In this document: positions 43,071 through 45,203 of the stretch, piece by piece
Position numbering within the stretch: the stretch's first letter is position 1
Layout: every line of letters starts with the position of its first letter
Source of the DNA: an uncultured bacterium
GTDB taxonomy: Bacteria > Actinomycetota > Coriobacteriia > Coriobacteriales > Eggerthellaceae
NCBI GenBank assembly: GCA_905214325.1
Contig: CAJMLT010000009.1
Location: 1 to 45,203, forward strand
Direction of reading: 5' to 3'
Length of the DNA: 45,203 bases
Translations under genes and position numbers: made by a program
Notes under the pieces: model-generated
What the model was told of the DNA's origin: nothing
Databases searched by the model: none
The model's input: only the letters and a program-made list of their open reading frames with translations

Positions 43071-45203
43071 TCAGAGGCGGGTGTGATCGGCGAGGTAGGC
43101 GGAGAAATCGGACGCCGGCAGGGGACGGGAGAAGACATACCCTTGAACCATGTTGCATCCGTGGGAACGTAGAAGGTCGAGTGTCTTTTCGTCTTCTATG
43201 CCTTCGGCGACAACGGTCATGCCGAGACTTTTGATGAGCGCGATGACTCCCTCTATCGTTTTCTGCATCTGGGGGTCGAGGCTGTCGTTGCCGCTGACGA
43301 AAGAGCGGTCCATTTTGACGGTATCGATTTTGAGCCTTCCGAGGAGCCCCAACGATGAGTAGCCCGATCCGAAATCATCGAGTGAACAGGTGAAGCCGAT
43401 ACGGTGGATACGCTCGATGGTCTTTTTGAATTCATCGATCTGGTTGTAGAAGATGCTTTCGAGAAATTCGAGCTCGATCAAGGAAGCATCGAAGTTGTAG
43501 CGACGCCAGATGCTTTCGTAGGAATCCAGAAAATCGGGGTTATCGAAACAGCGTTTGGACACGTTGACGGACACGGGTACCGGTTCGAGTCCCTGATCCA
43601 GAGCGTTTTGTATCTGCGCACACACCAGATCGAACACATGGAGATCCATCTTACAGATGACCCCGGTCCGCTCGAAAGACGAAATGAAGAATCGGGGGGT
43701 GAGGAGCCCATAGGTGGGGTGCTGCCATCGTACGAGGGCTTCCGCTCCCGCCACCGTGTCGTGTGTGAGCTCGTGCTTGGGCTGAAGGTAGAGGAGGAAT
43801 TCGCCTTCTTCGAGTGCGCGTTCGGCATGGTCGATCAGATCCTGTTGAAAATCGAGTTCGTGTTGGAGAGCCGTATCGTAGATGCCGCAGGGAACCATAT
43901 CGTCGTAGGAATAGGTCGAGATCATCTTCCGTGCAGTGTTCGCATGATCGATGAGGTGGCGAATCCGGTCGTCATCGGTGTGGGTGAAGCAGATTCCCGC
44001 GCTCAGGCGAAGATTCACCGGAGGATCGAGTTTTCTTCCGTAAGCCTTGAGACTGTTCGCCCAGGCTTTGATGCGGTTGGTGATGTAGTTGGGATTGCCC
44101 CCCTTGAGGCAGACGCAGAAATGGTCGGCCACGAAGCGGCAAACGCATTCGTTTTCCGTCAAACCATCGTCGATGATTTCGTAGAACGCTTTGAGTATCC
44201 CATCCGCCGTCTCCCGACCTATGCGCTCGTTGATTTCCTTGAAATCGCGGAGATTGAGATAGATGATCGCATAGATCTGTTCCGAGGCCACATTCGAAAG
44301 GATGGCCTTTTCGAAATAGAGCAGCGTATGACCATCGGTGACGGGGTCGACATAGGCGGCTTGCTCCAGTTCCCGCTGGCGACGGCGATTGACCACTATG
44401 ATGACAAGGACGAGCAGGGCGAAAAGGGTGGCGATACCCGTACAGGCCGCCGCCGTGAGTGCATAGAAAGCCGATGATTTCTCGTAGACGAAGTCGGCGG
44501 GTAGCACGGAGATGAGATACCAATCCTCGACATCGATAGGGGTTATCGTCGCGTGCTTCTCCTGGTCCTCCAGCTTATAGTGGAGCTGTAGGGACTCCCG
44601 TTCGTCGATGGTGGTTCGTATGCTTTCATCGGTGGTTGCATCGAGGAACTTCGCCTGATCGAACGTGGTGAAAAGATTGTCTCCATAGAAGGGCGTTGTT
44701 TCCTTGTCCGAAAGGAGGATTGCGCTTCCGTCCGAAGATACGATGTGGGCGTAGCCGAGATCGGAAAAAGCCGAAAGGGAGAGTTGCTCTTTGATGCTTT
44801 CGGGAGTGATAGCAACCACGAGTCCGACGAGGTGGGTGTCGTCGACGGTGAGATCGAGAGGGGTTCCCAGAGCGAGGAAACTGCCGTTTTCCTCGTCGAG
44901 GATGGTGCCCGTATGGGTTTGCTCTTCGCCGACGATGGGGGCGGAGAAGTCCTTCAGGGTGTCATGGTAGTGACGGGTACCGCCCGAAAGCCAGGCCCCT
45001 TCTTCGTCTATGAGATAGACACGGGAGATTCGCTCCACGTCGCAGGTCGATTCGAGCCATTGTTGGAGATCTTCGACGTTGTCCCAGTCGTGTTGCCGGG
45101 CAAGGGAGGCGAGCGTTTCGGCCTTCGTTTCCGTGGAATCGACGTTTTGCGCGACGTTATCGGAAAGCTGAGAGGATATTTCGTTGAGATAGCTATAGGT
45201 TTC
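43071..45203 (-). CDS. Membrane Cache-GGDEF*-EAL phosphodiesterase (5' end outside the window)
   Basis: The frame is open from the window edge (45203) to the stop at 43071, about 710 residues, so the true start is upstream. The N-terminal visible half is an extracellular double-Cache-like sensor (segments RVYLIDEEGAWLSGG, then PLDLTVDDTHLVGLVVAI and HIVSSDGSAILL). A membrane span (LTAAACTGIATLFALLVLVIIV) leads to a GGDEF domain whose motif is degenerate (CRFVADHFCV), then EAL with AEALVRW, DDFGSGYSS, the VKMD Lys/Asp, EGIED and QGYVFSRP. The EITES position reads ELEFLES with the Glu retained. It probably hydrolyses c-di-GMP; the GGDEF-like domain may be regulatory. Start codons inside (GTG 45038) are not plausible because the Cache domain would be cut. 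Extracellular ligand unknown. Confidence 0.93.
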   Translation of the reverse strand, partial: ETYSYLNEISSQLSDNVAQNVDSTETKAETLASLARQHDWDNVEDLQQWLESTCDVERISRVYLIDEEGAWLSGGTRHYHDTLKDFSAPIVGEEQTHTGTILDEENGSFLALGTPLDLTVDDTHLVGLVVAITPESIKEQLSLSAFSDLGYAHIVSSDGSAILLSDKETTPFYGDNLFTTFDQAKFLDATTDESIRTTIDERESLQLHYKLEDQEKHATITPIDVEDWYLISVLPADFVYEKSSAFYALTAAACTGIATLFALLVLVIIVVNRRRQRELEQAAYVDPVTDGHTLLYFEKAILSNVASEQIYAIIYLNLRDFKEINERIGRETADGILKAFYEIIDDGLTENECVCRFVADHFCVCLKGGNPNYITNRIKAWANSLKAYGRKLDPPVNLRLSAGICFTHTDDDRIRHLIDHANTARKMISTYSYDDMVPCGIYDTALQHELDFQQDLIDHAERALEEGEFLLYLQPKHELTHDTVAGAEALVRWQHPTYGLLTPRFFISSFERTGVICKMDLHVFDLVCAQIQNALDQGLEPVPVSVNVSKRCFDNPDFLDSYESIWRRYNFDASLIELEFLESIFYNQIDEFKKTIERIHRIGFTCSLDDFGSGYSSLGLLGRLKIDTVKMDRSFVSGNDSLDPQMQKTIEGVIALIKSLGMTVVAEGIEDEKTLDLLRSHGCNMVQGYVFSRPLPASDFSAYLADHTRL

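Noticed and set aside
1..45203. CRISPR array, insertion sequence, phage or integrative element
   Set aside because: No repeat-spacer array, no transposase or integrase motif, and no flanking direct repeats around any tRNA; the only repeats are the three short units within the secreted-protein gene.

Overview
The window reads as chromosomal DNA of a high-GC, monoderm actinobacterium, most plausibly class Coriobacteriia. The evidence is the actinobacterial fhaA-fhaB-pstP-(ftsW/PBP)-pknB envelope-signalling operon, four tRNA genes with encoded CCA ends, a type III glutamine synthetase, an ECF-type riboflavin transporter, and many GGDEF/EAL and PAS proteins. Genus cannot be settled from the sequence alone. 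I see no insertion sequence, prophage, CRISPR array or replication origin.

Layout. 1-2.4 kb: the C-terminal end of a wall/membrane-anchored surface protein, then (minus strand) a three-gene unit of a secreted DxDGDG-repeat protein, an ECF sigma factor and an RsgI-like anti-sigma factor. 2.5-5.9 kb: two diguanylate cyclases, one with a degenerate receiver and two PAS domains, one membrane-bound with an extracellular solute-binding sensor. 6.4-7.3 kb: rplM-rpsI with a strong terminator. 7.4-14.5 kb: a small Pro-rich membrane protein, glnN, a small alarmone synthetase, a glutamate-cysteine-ligase/class I amidotransferase fusion, and a YdiB-like quinate/shikimate dehydrogenase. 14.6-21.0 kb: tRNA-Ser(TGA), tadA-ispE, lemA-crcB, tRNA-Ser(GCT), a DUF2207 membrane protein, an EamA transporter and a shikimate-kinase-like protein.

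21.1-24.8 kb (minus) is a complete riboflavin-uptake operon, S component-ecfA1-ecfA2-ecfT plus a small PNPOx-fold flavoprotein gene, behind a well-formed FMN riboswitch whose closing stem runs into the Shine-Dalgarno sequence. 25.1-26.9 kb: an exported protein with two long coiled-coil arms around a central globular domain. 27.0-34.5 kb: tRNA-Arg(CCT) and the fhaA-fhaB-pstP-ftsW::PBP-pknB operon, in which the SEDS glycosyltransferase and class B PBP are one polypeptide. 34.7-45.2 kb: a patatin-like lipase, a giant (about 1954 aa) REC-GGDEF*-EAL-9xPAS-GGDEF protein, a LysR regulator, tRNA-Leu(CAG), and a membrane-bound Cache-GGDEF*-EAL protein truncated by the window edge.

Theme: cyclic-di-GMP turnover is heavily represented (four proteins; three canonical GGDEF sites, two degenerate ones, two EAL domains with the key residues). 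The strongest candidates for under-described biology are the sigma/anti-sigma/secreted DxDGDG unit, in which the anti-sigma factor and the secreted protein share Gly/Ser/His-rich tails; the ligase-hydrolase fusion; and the giant c-di-GMP protein with a duplicated PAS pair.
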